64,000 nucleotides of DNA from contig NZ_CALFBQ010000003.1 of NCBI RefSeq assembly GCF_937951745.1, positions 62,001-126,000 on the forward strand, in the 5' to 3' direction. The DNA is from an uncultured Chloroflexus sp. Its GTDB lineage: Bacteria > Chloroflexota > Chloroflexia > Chloroflexales > Chloroflexaceae. Every line of letters starts with the position of its first letter. Position 1 is the first letter of the stretch. Below the pieces are notes generated by a model. That model saw nothing but the letters and a program-made list of their open reading frames with translations. It was not told the origin of the DNA and did not search any database. Of this stretch, positions 43,502-53,120 are shown one piece after another. A program made the position numbers and the translations under genes.

Positions 43502-44272
43502 ATGCGTGCTCAATACACAGTTGCCCTTCTGCTTCTCCTCAGCCTAGGGTGCGCAACCATAGCGGCGCCGGCGCCGCCGCTTGCGGCGCAAACCGACGTT
43601 CGCCAACAAATAATCGAATTGACCAACCAGATCCGGATGGCTCATAACCTGCCACCGCTCAAGCGCAACGATAACCTACAAGCCGCCGCCGATTGGATTA
43701 CGCAAGACAATGCCAGCCGTAACACACTATCGCACACTGATAGCCTCGGGCGCAATATCGGCCAGCGGTTTCCCGCTTTCGGTTACACCTATTCACTGGC
43801 CGCCGAGAATCTGGCGGCGGGGTATGCAACGTCAGAGGCGGTTATGAATGGCTGGATGGGTAGCGCTGGTCATCGCGACAACATCCTGCGCGCCGGCCTC
43901 TGCGAGATGGGCGCCGGCTACACCTATCAGAGCGCGGCCACCTATAAGCACTTCTGGTCGCAGACCTTTGGTTGTCGCTGGAATACCTACCCGGTTGTGA
44001 TCAACGGCGAGGCAGCAGTAACGACAACACCGAATGTCAACCTCTACATCTATGGCACCGGCTGGGCGCAACAAATGCGGCTGAGCAATGACAGCATCAA
44101 CTGGACAGAGTGGATGCCGTATCAATCCGCCTACAATTGGACACTACTCGATGGTGGTGGCGAGCGCACGGTCTTCGTTGAGATACGAAACGGCACAACC
44201 GTCTACCGCAATAGTGACACGATTATCTTGATTGGCCCGCACCGGTTGTTTGTGCCGTTGGTAGCGCGATAG
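43502..44272 (+). CDS. secreted CAP/SCP-domain protein
   Basis: A 256-residue exported protein. Signal peptide about 1-28, ending LAAQ, with a Cys at 17 (LGCATI) that is a possible but poor lipobox. The CAP domain (about 35-165) has QQIIELTNQIRMAHNLPPL, the His-containing SHTDSLGRNIGQR, AAENLAAGY and NGWMGSAGHRDNIL, with the two His and two acidic residues of the CAP cavity. The last 90 residues form a second, uncharacterised beta-rich part. Bacterial CAP proteins are of uncertain function. ATG 43502 follows GAGGATCG. Confidence 0.88.
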   Translation: MRAQYTVALLLLLSLGCATIAAPAPPLAAQTDVRQQIIELTNQIRMAHNLPPLKRNDNLQAAADWITQDNASRNTLSHTDSLGRNIGQRFPAFGYTYSLAAENLAAGYATSEAVMNGWMGSAGHRDNILRAGLCEMGAGYTYQSAATYKHFWSQTFGCRWNTYPVVINGEAAVTTTPNVNLYIYGTGWAQQMRLSNDSINWTEWMPYQSAYNWTLLDGGGERTVFVEIRNGTTVYRNSDTIILIGPHRLFVPLVAR

Positions 44273-44479
44273 CGCTATCGGGGGATTGCTGCTCGGCGCG
44301 GGCAATGCACCACATTGCCCCTAGAGCCTGTTATGTACGTTCGACCATAACAGGAATGAACCGCTTCCGTATGAGGATCGCACTGGCACATGCACTCCGG
44401 CCAAGGGTTTTGACAACCGCTCATCATCGCGTGCCAACCGGCGAACGCGCGCCATTCATGGACGAGTGCGGTGCGCTGA

Positions 44480-44508
44480 GTAGAGACGGTGCAATGCACC
44501 GTCTCTAC
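44480..44508. repeat. perfect palindrome, 14-base arms
   Basis: GTAGAGACGGTGCA and TGCACCGTCTCTAC flank a single A. Transcribed, it would be a very stable hairpin with no real loop, so it is more likely a cruciform-forming or mobile repetitive element than a terminator. Confidence 0.7.
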
Positions 44509-44559
44509 TGGGAGTCGGTGGGCCACGGCGGCAGATCGGTGGGCAGCATGCGCGTTGGA

Positions 44560-44582
44560 GCGACGTTGCATTGCAACGTCGC
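44560..44582. repeat. perfect palindrome, 11-base arms
   Basis: GCGACGTTGCA and TGCAACGTCGC flank a single T. A further inverted repeat (CGTTGGAGCG near 44552 and CGCTCCAACG near 44597) encloses it. It shares the ...GTGCA/TGCA... centre style with the palindrome at 44480. Confidence 0.65.
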
Positions 44583-45104
44583 TACGCCCGTGCGGACGCT
44601 CCAACGCCATCTATTCACAACCTCACGCAGCGAGTGGTCGCGCTGCGGAGCGTCTTCAGTCATGAAGGTTAGGTAGAGAGCGATGAAGGCTCACATCGCG
44701 TGGATAGGCTTGGTGTGTCAGGCTGAACGCATCCCACGTTTATCTCCGAAGTGCATAACAGGCTCTAGCTCGCTTCTCATAGGGAAGAGGGGACCACTCT
44801 CCCGTAAGGCGGAATGCATTCCTCTCAACAATTCAGAGCGAAATGGCCCCACCCCGGCTTCTCCTCCGTGTCGGTGAATGGGGCTACTGTCATTGTGCAG
44901 GCGCAGATCGCTCGCAGCAATCTCTGGCTGCGAGGAGACGAGGTGAATAGATCCCGTTCCTGTCAATCTGCTGGATGCCGGAGGTGCCTCCACCCCCGAC
45001 CTCTCCCCCACGTGGAGATGTCTGTCATTGCGCGGGTGTGCAGTGATCGCAGTAATCGCCCGCAAGCACGCGGCACATCCCTGCTGGGGAGAAGGGAGAT
45101 GGGG

Positions 45105-46085
45105 TCACGCCATTATCATCTCGCGTACTAGCCGCTGACACTCAACCGGATGCTCAATTGGTGGTAAATGACCACAAGCAGGGATCAATTCCACTTTTGC
45201 CGATTCGATAAATCCTGCTGCTGCCTGCACATCGGCAGGACGGATGATCCGGTCGTCTTGTCCGCTGATGAGCAACGTAGGGGCTTTGATCGCCTGCAAC
45301 CGGCGCTTCAGTGTCGGATCGGCAGGCATTGTCTGCATTGTAACGTACATTCGGCTATCAGCACGCGCATGGTCGGACAGATACGCATCCCAGCATGCCG
45401 GATCAGCCGGTGGCCCGGCCAGCAGCCACGCCGCCATCAACTGATTGGTTAATGGAGTCCCGACTGCCCAGCCCGTCCACGTATTGATCAGGGGACGAGC
45501 AAGGCCGAGGAAGACATCGAATGGGGTGCGAGTGAGGGCGAGAGTGAGCGCATCAGGGGTACTAGGCCGTACACCAAAGCTGACGAGAATCAGTTGACTT
45601 ACCCGTGCCGGATGAGTTGCTGCGACTATCGCTGCCACACCGGCACCCAGTGCGTGACCAAGCAGATCAAATCGACGCAGTCCTAGTGCATTGGCGAACG
45701 CAATGATCTCATCGGCCAGCATCGCTAACGTTGGAGCGCTACTCCGCGCCGGTGACTCACCGCAACCGGGCAGATCGATAGCGTAGCCGGTACGGATGTC
45801 TGCCAGACCGTTCAACACATCACGCCACAAATGACCGGATGCGCCAACGCCATGCACTGCTATCAATGGTGGCCCTTCACCGATACGGCGATAACGCAAT
45901 GGGCCATTCACGGTACGCACCGTTGCTATTTGCATGGTGGTTGCTGCTGTTGAGAGCCGTAGCCCGTGTCCGCGCACAATCGTATCACGTTCCGGCAGAG
46001 GAGACTCAGCAGCTTGATCGGCAGAGGACACCGAGATGCGCAATCCGCGTCCACGCCGGATCGATTCGTTTGTTTCATCGGCCAT
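45105..46085 (-). CDS. alpha/beta-hydrolase-fold protein with altered nucleophile
   Basis: A 326-residue protein. The fold core covers about 55-325 with the oxyanion motif HGVGASGHLWRDV, acid segment SGQDDRIIRP and His in CGHLPPIEHP. The nucleophile elbow reads LGHALGAG: the Ser of GHSLG is replaced by Ala145 (codon GCA), so normal esterase chemistry is lost. The N-terminal 50 residues are extra and hold two copies of RGxGLR[IL]S (11-18 and 38-45). ATG 46085 has GAGGAA and overlaps the ParA stop by 11 bases, so the two are translationally coupled. A binding or scaffold role is inference. Confidence 0.82.
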   Translation of the reverse strand: MADETNESIRRGRGLRISVSSADQAAESPLPERDTIVRGHGLRLSTAATTMQIATVRTVNGPLRYRRIGEGPPLIAVHGVGASGHLWRDVLNGLADIRTGYAIDLPGCGESPARSSAPTLAMLADEIIAFANALGLRRFDLLGHALGAGVAAIVAATHPARVSQLILVSFGVRPSTPDALTLALTRTPFDVFLGLARPLINTWTGWAVGTPLTNQLMAAWLLAGPPADPACWDAYLSDHARADSRMYVTMQTMPADPTLKRRLQAIKAPTLLISGQDDRIIRPADVQAAAGFIESAKVELIPACGHLPPIEHPVECQRLVREMIMA

Positions 46086-46839
46086 ACTGTTCCTCCAATT
46101 CGGTTGCCAAGGCGGCATACGCCTGCGCGCCAGCGCTCTGTGGGGCAAAGGTCGCAATCGACGCGCCGGCTGCCGGCGCTTCAGCCAACCGGATGTTGAA
46201 AGGAATGACCGTCTTGAAGACCAGATCGCCGTATTGTGCCCGCACTTGCTGCTCGATCTGCTGGCTCAAGTTGGTGCGCCGGTCAGCCATTGTACAGACA
46301 ATCCCGCCGATCCGTAACGGCGGATTAATCTCGCGCACCAACGCGATCGTCGCTTCAAGCGGCGGTAGGGCGCGCAAGGCGTAAGCGTGCAGTTGCAGCG
46401 GCACCAGCACCATCTCGGCGGCGGCCAGCGCATTGAGCGCAAACAAGCCGAGGCTCGGCGGCGGATCGAGCAGAATGTAGTCGTACTGACTCTGGGCGGC
46501 GCGCAAGGCCTTGCGCAAGAGCAATTCGCGCCCTACCCTCCCGGCCAATTCGAGTTCGGCTCCGGCGAGATCGAGCGAGGCTGGAATGAGATCCAACCCG
46601 TCGCTGAGGGTGCGAGTAGCGAAAGCGCTCCCGTGTTCAGGGTTGAGCAAGACTTCGTAGACGCTGTATTCCAACCCCGCCGGGTCAACTCCAAGCCCTT
46701 GCGTCAGGTTAGCCTGCGGGTCGAGATCAACCAGCAGCACCCGTCGCCCGCGCGCCGCCAACATGACCCCTAGATTCAGCGCCGTCGTCGCCTTGCCGAC
46801 GCCGCCTTTTTGCATTGCCAACGCGATCGTGCGCGCCAT
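46075..46839 (-). CDS. ParA-family ATPase with altered Walker A
   Basis: A 254-residue ParA/Soj-type protein, which usually positions DNA or protein cargo. The P-loop at residues 11-18 reads KGGVGKAT: Lys11 and Lys16 are present, but the Mg-binding Thr17 is Ala (codon GCG). Switch I LVDLDPQANLTQGLG and the ILLDPPPSLG motif are normal. No parB or parS is visible. Start ATG 46839 gives the usual N terminus MARTIALAMQ; an in-frame start at 47004 would add 55 unusual residues. Its stop overlaps the hydrolase-like gene. The pairing suggests a shared job not related to chromosome segregation. Confidence 0.87.
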   Translation of the reverse strand: MARTIALAMQKGGVGKATTALNLGVMLAARGRRVLLVDLDPQANLTQGLGVDPAGLEYSVYEVLLNPEHGSAFATRTLSDGLDLIPASLDLAGAELELAGRVGRELLLRKALRAAQSQYDYILLDPPPSLGLFALNALAAAEMVLVPLQLHAYALRALPPLEATIALVREINPPLRIGGIVCTMADRRTNLSQQIEQQVRAQYGDLVFKTVIPFNIRLAEAPAAGASIATFAPQSAGAQAYAALATELEEQYGR

Positions 46840-46994
46840 AATCTGCACCATGCCATGCATCATTCCCAACACCATTGATTGTACCGTCCAAAGTAACATA
46901 GAGAGCCTCACGGCGGTGCAGCTCTTAGGCGCCGCCCCACCCCCGCCCATGCCGCGCCGAAGGCGCTGCTGAGTCGTGGTCCCTATGTTGTCAT

Positions 46995-47023
46995 TTGACA
47001 GCATCCCCGCCTCATTCCATAAT
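46995..47023 (+). promoter_or_regulatory. promoter of the Ppx/GppA gene
   Basis: An exact TTGACA (46995-47000), 17-base spacer and CATAAT (47018-47023), 95 bases before the ATG at 47118. This is one of the best sigma-70-type promoters in the window. Confidence 0.75.
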
Positions 47024-47117
47024 CCTTATGCAGCAATCGCAACGTGCCGTTGCGTTGAATGGCAGAGCTGTCTTTCCGAGCGACTCACAGCCTCGCCTAA
47101 CCGCTAGGACTACCACT

Positions 47118-48623
47118 ATGAAAAAAATCGGCGTGATCGATCTCGGTTCCAACACCACACGCCTGATTGTGATGGCATACGAGCCGGGCTACAGCTTCCG
47201 GCTCACTGATGAGGTGAGCGAAACCGTGCGCCTCGCCGAGGGGATCGGCCCGTCGCGCATGCTCCAGCCGGTGCCAATCCGGCGGGCGGTTGAAGCCCTG
47301 CGGATGTTCTATTCCCTCTGCCTATCTACCGGTGTTGATCAGGTGATCGCGGTCGGTACTAGTGCCATCCGCGAGGCGGCCAACCAAGCCGAGTTTTGGG
47401 CCGCCCTGCGCGCGGCCACGCCGCTCGATCTGCGTATTATTTCGGCGGAGGAGGAAGCCTACTTTGGCTATCTGGGCGCGATCAATGCCTTGCCGCTGCA
47501 AACCGGTGCTCTCTTCGATACCGGCGGCGGTTCGACACAGGTCATGGCGGTTTACGATCGTTCGCTCACCCGCAGTTTCTCGGTACAGGCCGGCGTCGTG
47601 CGCTTTACCGAACAATTTGTGCAGAGCGACCCCATTAGCCGCGCTGACCTTCGCCGGCTGCGCGAAGCCGCCCGCGCCGCCTTTGCTCCGCTCGATTGGT
47701 TGCCCGACCTGCACCACGGCAAGTTGGGCGGGATGGGTGGCACGGTGCGCCAATTGGCCCGGATTGACCAAAAGCAGCGTAACTACCCGCTCGAACGGGT
47801 GCATGGCTATGTACTAACCCGTGAAGCGCTCGAGCGGATGATCGATGAACTGGCCCGCCGTCCGCGCCGTGAACGGCTCCAAATTCCGGGCATGAAAGAG
47901 GAGCGGGTGGATGTGACGCTGGCCGGCGCGGTCATCATCGCTACCTTAATGGATCGTGGCGGCTTCTCCAGCTTGCTGGTCAGCGGCCAAGGCGTGCGCG
48001 AAGGCATTTTCTACCAACACTTTCTCGCCGACCAGCCGCAACCGCTCCTAGCCAATCCACGTCGGTTTAGCGTGCTTAATCTGGCCCGGCTCACGCACTA
48101 TGAACCCGAACACTGCGCCCGTGTCGCTCACCTCAGCCAGTCGCTCTTCGATCAACTAGCCCCCTTGCACGGCTACGGCGCGTGGGAACGGGAATTGCTT
48201 GGGTATGCCGCCATCTTGCACGATGTAGGCGTGAGTGTCGGCTACTACGACCACCACAAGCACGGCGAGTATCTGATTCACAACGCCACGCTGCTTGGTT
48301 TCAGCCACCGCGAAATTGTGATAATCGCCAGTCTGGTGCGCAACCACCGCAAAGGCTGGAGTGGCCCGGCCCCCTATGCGGCGATTGTCACCCCGGATGA
48401 TGAAACGCGCATCGCCCGCCTCAGCGCAATGCTGCGGTTGGCCGAGTATCTTGAACGCAGCAAGAGCCAGATAGTGCGCGATGTACGGGTGCAAATCGGT
48501 GAAGCGATTACGATTGATATCATTGCCGATGGTGATGCCCACGTCGAAATTTGGGAGGCTACTCGCCGCAGTGGCCTCCTCCGCCGTAGTTTCGGACGCG
48601 AGGTGCAGATCAGGGCGGCATAA
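47118..48623 (+). CDS. Ppx/GppA-family phosphatase with HD domain
   Basis: A 501-residue enzyme of the exopolyphosphatase/guanosine pentaphosphatase family. The ASKHA-fold domain (about 1-300) has GVIDLGSNTTRLIV, GTSAIREA, SAEEEAYFGYLGA and FDTGGGSTQV. The C-terminal part (about 320-480) is an HD-type domain with AAILHDVGVSVGYYDHHKHG and a second His later. Substrate (polyphosphate or pppGpp) is not decided by sequence. ATG 47118 follows a good promoter; a possible upstream frame to 46995 would start before the transcript. nrdR follows after 50 bases with its own -10. Confidence 0.93.
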   Translation: MKKIGVIDLGSNTTRLIVMAYEPGYSFRLTDEVSETVRLAEGIGPSRMLQPVPIRRAVEALRMFYSLCLSTGVDQVIAVGTSAIREAANQAEFWAALRAATPLDLRIISAEEEAYFGYLGAINALPLQTGALFDTGGGSTQVMAVYDRSLTRSFSVQAGVVRFTEQFVQSDPISRADLRRLREAARAAFAPLDWLPDLHHGKLGGMGGTVRQLARIDQKQRNYPLERVHGYVLTREALERMIDELARRPRRERLQIPGMKEERVDVTLAGAVIIATLMDRGGFSSLLVSGQGVREGIFYQHFLADQPQPLLANPRRFSVLNLARLTHYEPEHCARVAHLSQSLFDQLAPLHGYGAWERELLGYAAILHDVGVSVGYYDHHKHGEYLIHNATLLGFSHREIVIIASLVRNHRKGWSGPAPYAAIVTPDDETRIARLSAMLRLAEYLERSKSQIVRDVRVQIGEAITIDIIADGDAHVEIWEATRRSGLLRRSFGREVQIRAA

Positions 48624-48631
48624 GCGTGTGC

Positions 48632-48637
48632 TATAAT
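48632..48637 (+). promoter_or_regulatory. -10 element before nrdR
   Basis: An exact TATAAT 36 bases upstream of the nrdR ATG. No -35 was found at the right spacing, and no clear NrdR box pair overlaps it. Confidence 0.45.
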
Positions 48638-48673
48638 GCGTGTTAAAGACACTTGAAGGAGTAGACATCGTTC

Positions 48674-49150
48674 ATGCGGTGCCCGTTCTGCCACTTTCCA
48701 GAGACCGATGTGATCGATACGCGCAAACTCTACGAGGGCGAGGTGATCCGGCGCCGGCGCAAGTGCCGCGCCTGTAGCCGTCGCTTCACCACCTATGAGC
48801 GGATCGAATCGGTGAGTCTGATGGTGGTTAAAAAGGATGGCACCCGCGAACCCTACGATCGCGAGAAGATCGCTCGCGGTGTGCGTACGGCCTGCTATCG
48901 CCGCCCCGTATCGGCGAACGCGATCGAACAATTGGTAAACGATGTCGAGGCGATGGTCATGGCAACCGACGAACAAGAGATTAGCTCGCAGGTGATCGGT
49001 GATGCGGTCATGCGCCGGTTACGCGATCTTGATGAAGTCGCCTACATCCGGTTCGCTTCGGTCTACCGCGCATTCACCGACATCGGCAAATTGCGTGAAG
49101 CGGTTGATGAATTATTGGAACGCGAAGGCGATCGCAATGGCCGTCCATAA
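48674..49150 (+). CDS. nrdR: transcriptional repressor NrdR
   Basis: A 158-residue repressor of ribonucleotide reductase genes. The N-terminal zinc ribbon has CPFC and CRAC (about 3-34) with [17 protein letters not shown], and the ATP-cone domain (about 50-140) binds ATP/dATP and sets DNA binding. Length is typical. GAAGGAG lies ten bases before the ATG. No nrd genes are in the window, so the targets must be elsewhere. Confidence 0.97.
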   Translation: MRCPFCHFPETDVIDTRKLYEGEVIRRRRKCRACSRRFTTYERIESVSLMVVKKDGTREPYDREKIARGVRTACYRRPVSANAIEQLVNDVEAMVMATDEQEISSQVIGDAVMRRLRDLDEVAYIRFASVYRAFTDIGKLREAVDELLEREGDRNGRP

Positions 49151-49170
49151 TTGACAATGTAGAGGATTCT

Positions 49171-50070
49171 ATGAGCGTCGAGACGACACCGCAGCCGGTG
49201 TCAGAACCAACAGCGAAGCCGTCTTTCCTCCAGCGCCTTGCCCATTCATTTCGCTCGATTGAATGGGTACAAGTGCTACTGGTTGGCCTTCTTACCGCCA
49301 TTGCGTGGTGTTCGCTCTTTTTGGCCAACAACATTTTGCAGATTCTCGCAGGGGTGGTGCCGGTGCTGGCCGGCATCTATCTGGGCCGCAAGGTGCGCGG
49401 CGAGTATCTGGCCAATGGCCTTGCCCTCGGGGTAGTAACATTTCTCTTTGGGCTGGCCATTATGGCCGGGTACGGGTTGGTTGGTCAAGCCGGCATTGCC
49501 CCGATGCCGGTGATTCAGCTCGATCCTGATCAACCAGCAGCACCGGCCACGTTGATAGATCTGATCACGATCTACTTTATCTTCTCGGCGTTTGCTTTGA
49601 TCCCCTTCCCTGCATTCGGCACCGTGATGTCGGGCCGGGCCGAAGAACGCAACCGCCAGTTGCAGAAGGAGATCGCCGAGCGTGGTGGCCGCCTCGAACG
49701 CCCCAACGTGGTGCGCACGCTCGAAGACTTGCAAGGGTTGTCGCTGCCCCAGTTTGGCTCGTATGTCCTTAATCTCTTTCGCAAGAAGGGGTTTGAGTTC
49801 AAAGATTATCGCTTTATCGACAAGGATAAGCACCTTGATCTCGAACTGACCTACGAAGGTGTTACATATCTACTCCGGCTGTCGGTTGCCGATAAGGTGC
49901 GGCCCGGTACGCTTGAAAGCCTGTTGCAAGATATGAAGCGGATGGGCATTCCGAAAGGGTTGGTCATTACGTCAACTGAGTTCACGCCCGATACCGTCAA
50001 GGCGGCCAGCGGGCGACGCAATGTACTCATTATTGATGGGGCGACATTGTTTGCAATGGCAGAGGGGTAA
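49171..50070 (+). CDS. membrane-anchored Mrr-like domain protein, function unknown
   Basis: A 299-residue protein with four hydrophobic segments in residues 30-155, a charged helical link (about 160-185), and a C-terminal domain (about 195-298) with the look of an Mrr/restriction-endonuclease-like fold: LDLELTYEGVTYLLRLSVADK, then IPKGLVITSTEFTPDTVKAA and VLIIDGATLFAM. The catalytic (D/E)xK of Mrr nucleases (usually QxK) is replaced, so nuclease activity is doubtful. It lies between nrdR and the fabG-acpP cluster, 20 bases after nrdR and 6 before fabG. Confidence 0.6.
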   Translation: MSVETTPQPVSEPTAKPSFLQRLAHSFRSIEWVQVLLVGLLTAIAWCSLFLANNILQILAGVVPVLAGIYLGRKVRGEYLANGLALGVVTFLFGLAIMAGYGLVGQAGIAPMPVIQLDPDQPAAPATLIDLITIYFIFSAFALIPFPAFGTVMSGRAEERNRQLQKEIAERGGRLERPNVVRTLEDLQGLSLPQFGSYVLNLFRKKGFEFKDYRFIDKDKHLDLELTYEGVTYLLRLSVADKVRPGTLESLLQDMKRMGIPKGLVITSTEFTPDTVKAASGRRNVLIIDGATLFAMAEG

Positions 50071-50828
<758 letters not shown>

Positions 50829-50829
<1 letters not shown>

Positions 50830-52196
50830 TGATTCGCAAAGTGTTAGTGGCTAACCGCGGCGAAATTGCCGTGCGTATCATTCGGGCTTGTCAGGAGTTG
50901 GGTATTCGTACCGTTGCGGCGTACAGTACTGCCGACCGTGATTCGTTGGCAGTACGACTGGCAGATGAAGCAGTTTGTATCGGGCCACCGCCACCGGCGA
51001 AATCGTACCTCAACGCGCCAGCGTTGATTAGTGCGGCGCTAATCTCAGGCTGTGATGCAGTGCATCCCGGTTACGGCTTTCTCTCGGAAAACCCGTATTT
51101 TGCTGAGATGTGCGCTGACTGCAATCTGATCTTCATCGGACCGCCGCCTGAGCCGATCCGCTTGATGGGTGACAAAGCGATTGGTCGGGAGACGATGCGC
51201 AAAGCGGGAGTGCCTACCGTCCCCGGCTCCGATGGCGAGATTCGTTCATTCGAAGAGGCGATCGATATTGCCCGCCAGATCGGCTATCCGGTATTACTCA
51301 AGCCGTCTGGTGGTGGTGGTGGGCGCGGTATGCGCGTGGCGTATGATGAAGCCGATTTGCAACGTGCCTACCCCACCGCTCGCGCTGAAGCCGAGGCTGC
51401 CTTCGGCAACGGCGCGCTGCTGCTGGAAAAGTACCTCACCCGCGTGCGCCACGTCGAGATTCAGGTGCTGGCTGACCAGTACGGCCACGCGATCCACCTC
51501 GGCGAACGCGACTGTTCGGCCCAACGCCGCCACCAAAAGATCGTTGAGGAAGCGCCATCGCCGGTTGTTACGCCAGAATTGCGCGCCCGTATGGGCGCCG
51601 ATGCGGTGCGCGGTATCCAGTCAATTGGTTATGTCAATGCCGGCACGCTCGAATTTCTGCTCGATGAGCAGGGGAATTACTATTTCATCGAGATGAACAC
51701 GCGCATCCAAGTCGAGCACCCGGTGACCGAACAGGTGACTGGCGTCGATTTGGTGCGCTGGCAGTTGCTGATCGCCAGTGGCGAACGCTTGACGCTGCGG
51801 CAGGAAGACATTACAATAGCGCGGCACGCGATTGAGTGCCGGATTAACGCCGAGGATCCGGAGCGTGACTTTTTGCCGGCCAGCGGCGAAGTGGAATTTT
51901 ATCTACCACCCGGCGGCCCCGGAGTGCGAGTTGATTCGCACCTCTACTCAGGGTACGCGCCTCCCGGTAACTATGACTCGTTGCTGGCAAAAATTATTAC
52001 GTTCGGCGATACTCGCGATGAAGCTCTGAACCGGATGCGGCGAGCACTCAATGAGTGTGTGATTACTGGGATCAAAACAACCATCCCGTTCCAATTGGCG
52101 TTGATCGATGATCCGGATTTCCGGGCGGGACGGATTCACACTGGATATGTGGCCGAACTGCTGCGCCAGTGGAAGGAGTCACTCAATCCGGCATAG
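50829..52196 (+). CDS. accC: biotin carboxylase of acetyl-CoA carboxylase
   Basis: A 455-residue ATP-grasp enzyme that carboxylates the biotin of AccB. Motifs: KVLVANRGEIAVRIIRAC at the N terminus, the glycine loop SGGGGGRGMRV, GERDCSAQRRHQKIVEEAPSP, and EMNTRIQVEHPVTE with the catalytic Glu/Arg. Length is the family norm. It begins on the last base of fabG (TGATG). AccB is encoded separately at 23682. In a 3-hydroxypropionate-pathway organism this enzyme serves both lipid synthesis and carbon fixation, which is inference here. Confidence 0.97.
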
Positions 52197-52208
52197 GCCA
52201 GTGGCGGG

Positions 52209-52664
52209 ATGCGTATGGGGAGGGCGAGATTGGCCAGTCAGCGGCATCGAGTGCGGATCGCAGCCTTGCAGATCCTGTTTGAAGTTGATGAAACCGATCA
52301 CGCGATTGATCAGGTGCTCGAACGCCGGCTTGCCGATGAACCAATGCCGCCTGAGAGCGCCGAGTTCTTGCGCCGCCTCGTCTTTGGCGCATGGGAGCAC
52401 CGTTCGTATCTCGACCGGATTATCGAAGAAGCGGCACCGAACTGGCCGGTTGCTCAGATGCCCGGCGTTGATAAGGCGGTGCTGCGGATCGCTCTGTTTG
52501 AGCTGCTCATTGATGATATTGAGCGGACGCCGATGAAGGCAGTGATTAATGAGGCGGTCGAACTGGCCAAACAGTTCGGCAGTGATAATTCCAGCCGGTT
52601 TGTAAACGGCGTGCTCGGCACGGTAGTTATTCGCTACCTTGCCGAGCGCGACGATGGGGAATAG
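52209..52664 (+). CDS. nusB: transcription antitermination/termination factor NusB
   Basis: A 151-residue all-helical protein that binds boxA RNA with NusE (S10) for rRNA antitermination. Family blocks: [14 protein letters not shown] near the N terminus, [30 protein letters not shown] and [13 protein letters not shown] 52209 gives a short extra N terminus; no strong ribosome site is seen, but the gene is 12 bases after accC and probably coupled. Its presence within a lipid-synthesis cluster is common in bacteria. Confidence 0.93.
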   Translation: MRMGRARLASQRHRVRIAALQILFEVDETDHAIDQVLERRLADEPMPPESAEFLRRLVFGAWEHRSYLDRIIEEAAPNWPVAQMPGVDKAVLRIALFELLIDDIERTPMKAVINEAVELAKQFGSDNSSRFVNGVLGTVVIRYLAERDDGE

Positions 52665-52694
52665 CCGTCTTTGAAAGGAAGGAACACAACCAGT

Positions 52695-52943
52695 ATGGCT
52701 TCGCCTGAGATGGAGGAGCGCCTGCGCAAGATTATCGTGGATCAGCTCGGCGTTGATGAGGCGCAAGTGGTGCCGAGCGCGTCGTTTACGAAGGATCTGA
52801 ATGCAGACTCGCTCGATTTAGTTGAGCTGATTATGTCGATTGAGGAAGAATTCGGCGTCGAGATCCCCGACGAAGAGGCGGAGAAGATCCAGACGGTCGC
52901 CGATGCGCTGAAATACCTCGAAACCCATCAGAGCAACGAGTAG
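52695..52943 (+). CDS. acpP: acyl carrier protein
   Basis: An 82-residue acidic four-helix protein carrying growing acyl chains on a 4'-phosphopantetheine arm. The attachment Ser is in [12 protein letters not shown] (about 38). The start at 52695 follows GAAAGGAAGG; a further upstream in-frame ATG at 52671 would add eight residues before the ribosome site and is not used. It ends the fabG-accC-nusB-acpP unit, closed by a strong terminator at 52980. Confidence 0.96.
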   Translation: MASPEMEERLRKIIVDQLGVDEAQVVPSASFTKDLNADSLDLVELIMSIEEEFGVEIPDEEAEKIQTVADALKYLETHQSNE

Positions 52944-52979
52944 CAGTGAGTTGATTTCGGATTGTAAGGCAAGGATACG

Positions 52980-53010
52980 CGGCGGGTAAAACGACCCGCC
53001 GTTGTTTGTT
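52980..53010 (+). terminator. intrinsic terminator after acpP
   Basis: CGGCGGGT pairs with ACCCGCCG around a 6-base loop (52980-53001), followed by TTGTTTGTTT. It closes the lipid-synthesis operon 37 bases after the acpP stop. Confidence 0.85.
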
Positions 53011-53120
53011 TGCGGGTCATTGCCCCAGATGAGCAGCGTCGGCGCTTACACCCTCCGCACAAACCGCGCGCTGTGGTAAGATAGTAGTAGCATGGTATCA
53101 CCGGCAAACTGCGGAGTTGT

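Larger units (their letters stand above)
44273..45104. other. 830-base gene-free region with palindromes
   Basis: No frame here looks like a gene in either strand. It contains two perfect palindromes (44480-44508 and 44560-44582), the second nested in a larger inverted repeat (CGTTGGAGCG with CGCTCCAACG), and stretches reminiscent of dispersed repeats (for example CCCCGACCTCTCCCCCACG near 45000). It looks like a collection of repetitive intergenic elements. Confidence 0.5.

Noticed and set aside
44305-44676. Plus-strand frame in the palindrome region
   Set aside because: It is made largely of the palindromes themselves and has no conserved features or ribosome site.
52665-52694. Separate promoter for acpP
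   Set aside because: The 30-base gap holds only a ribosome site; acpP is better explained as the last gene of the fabG operon.
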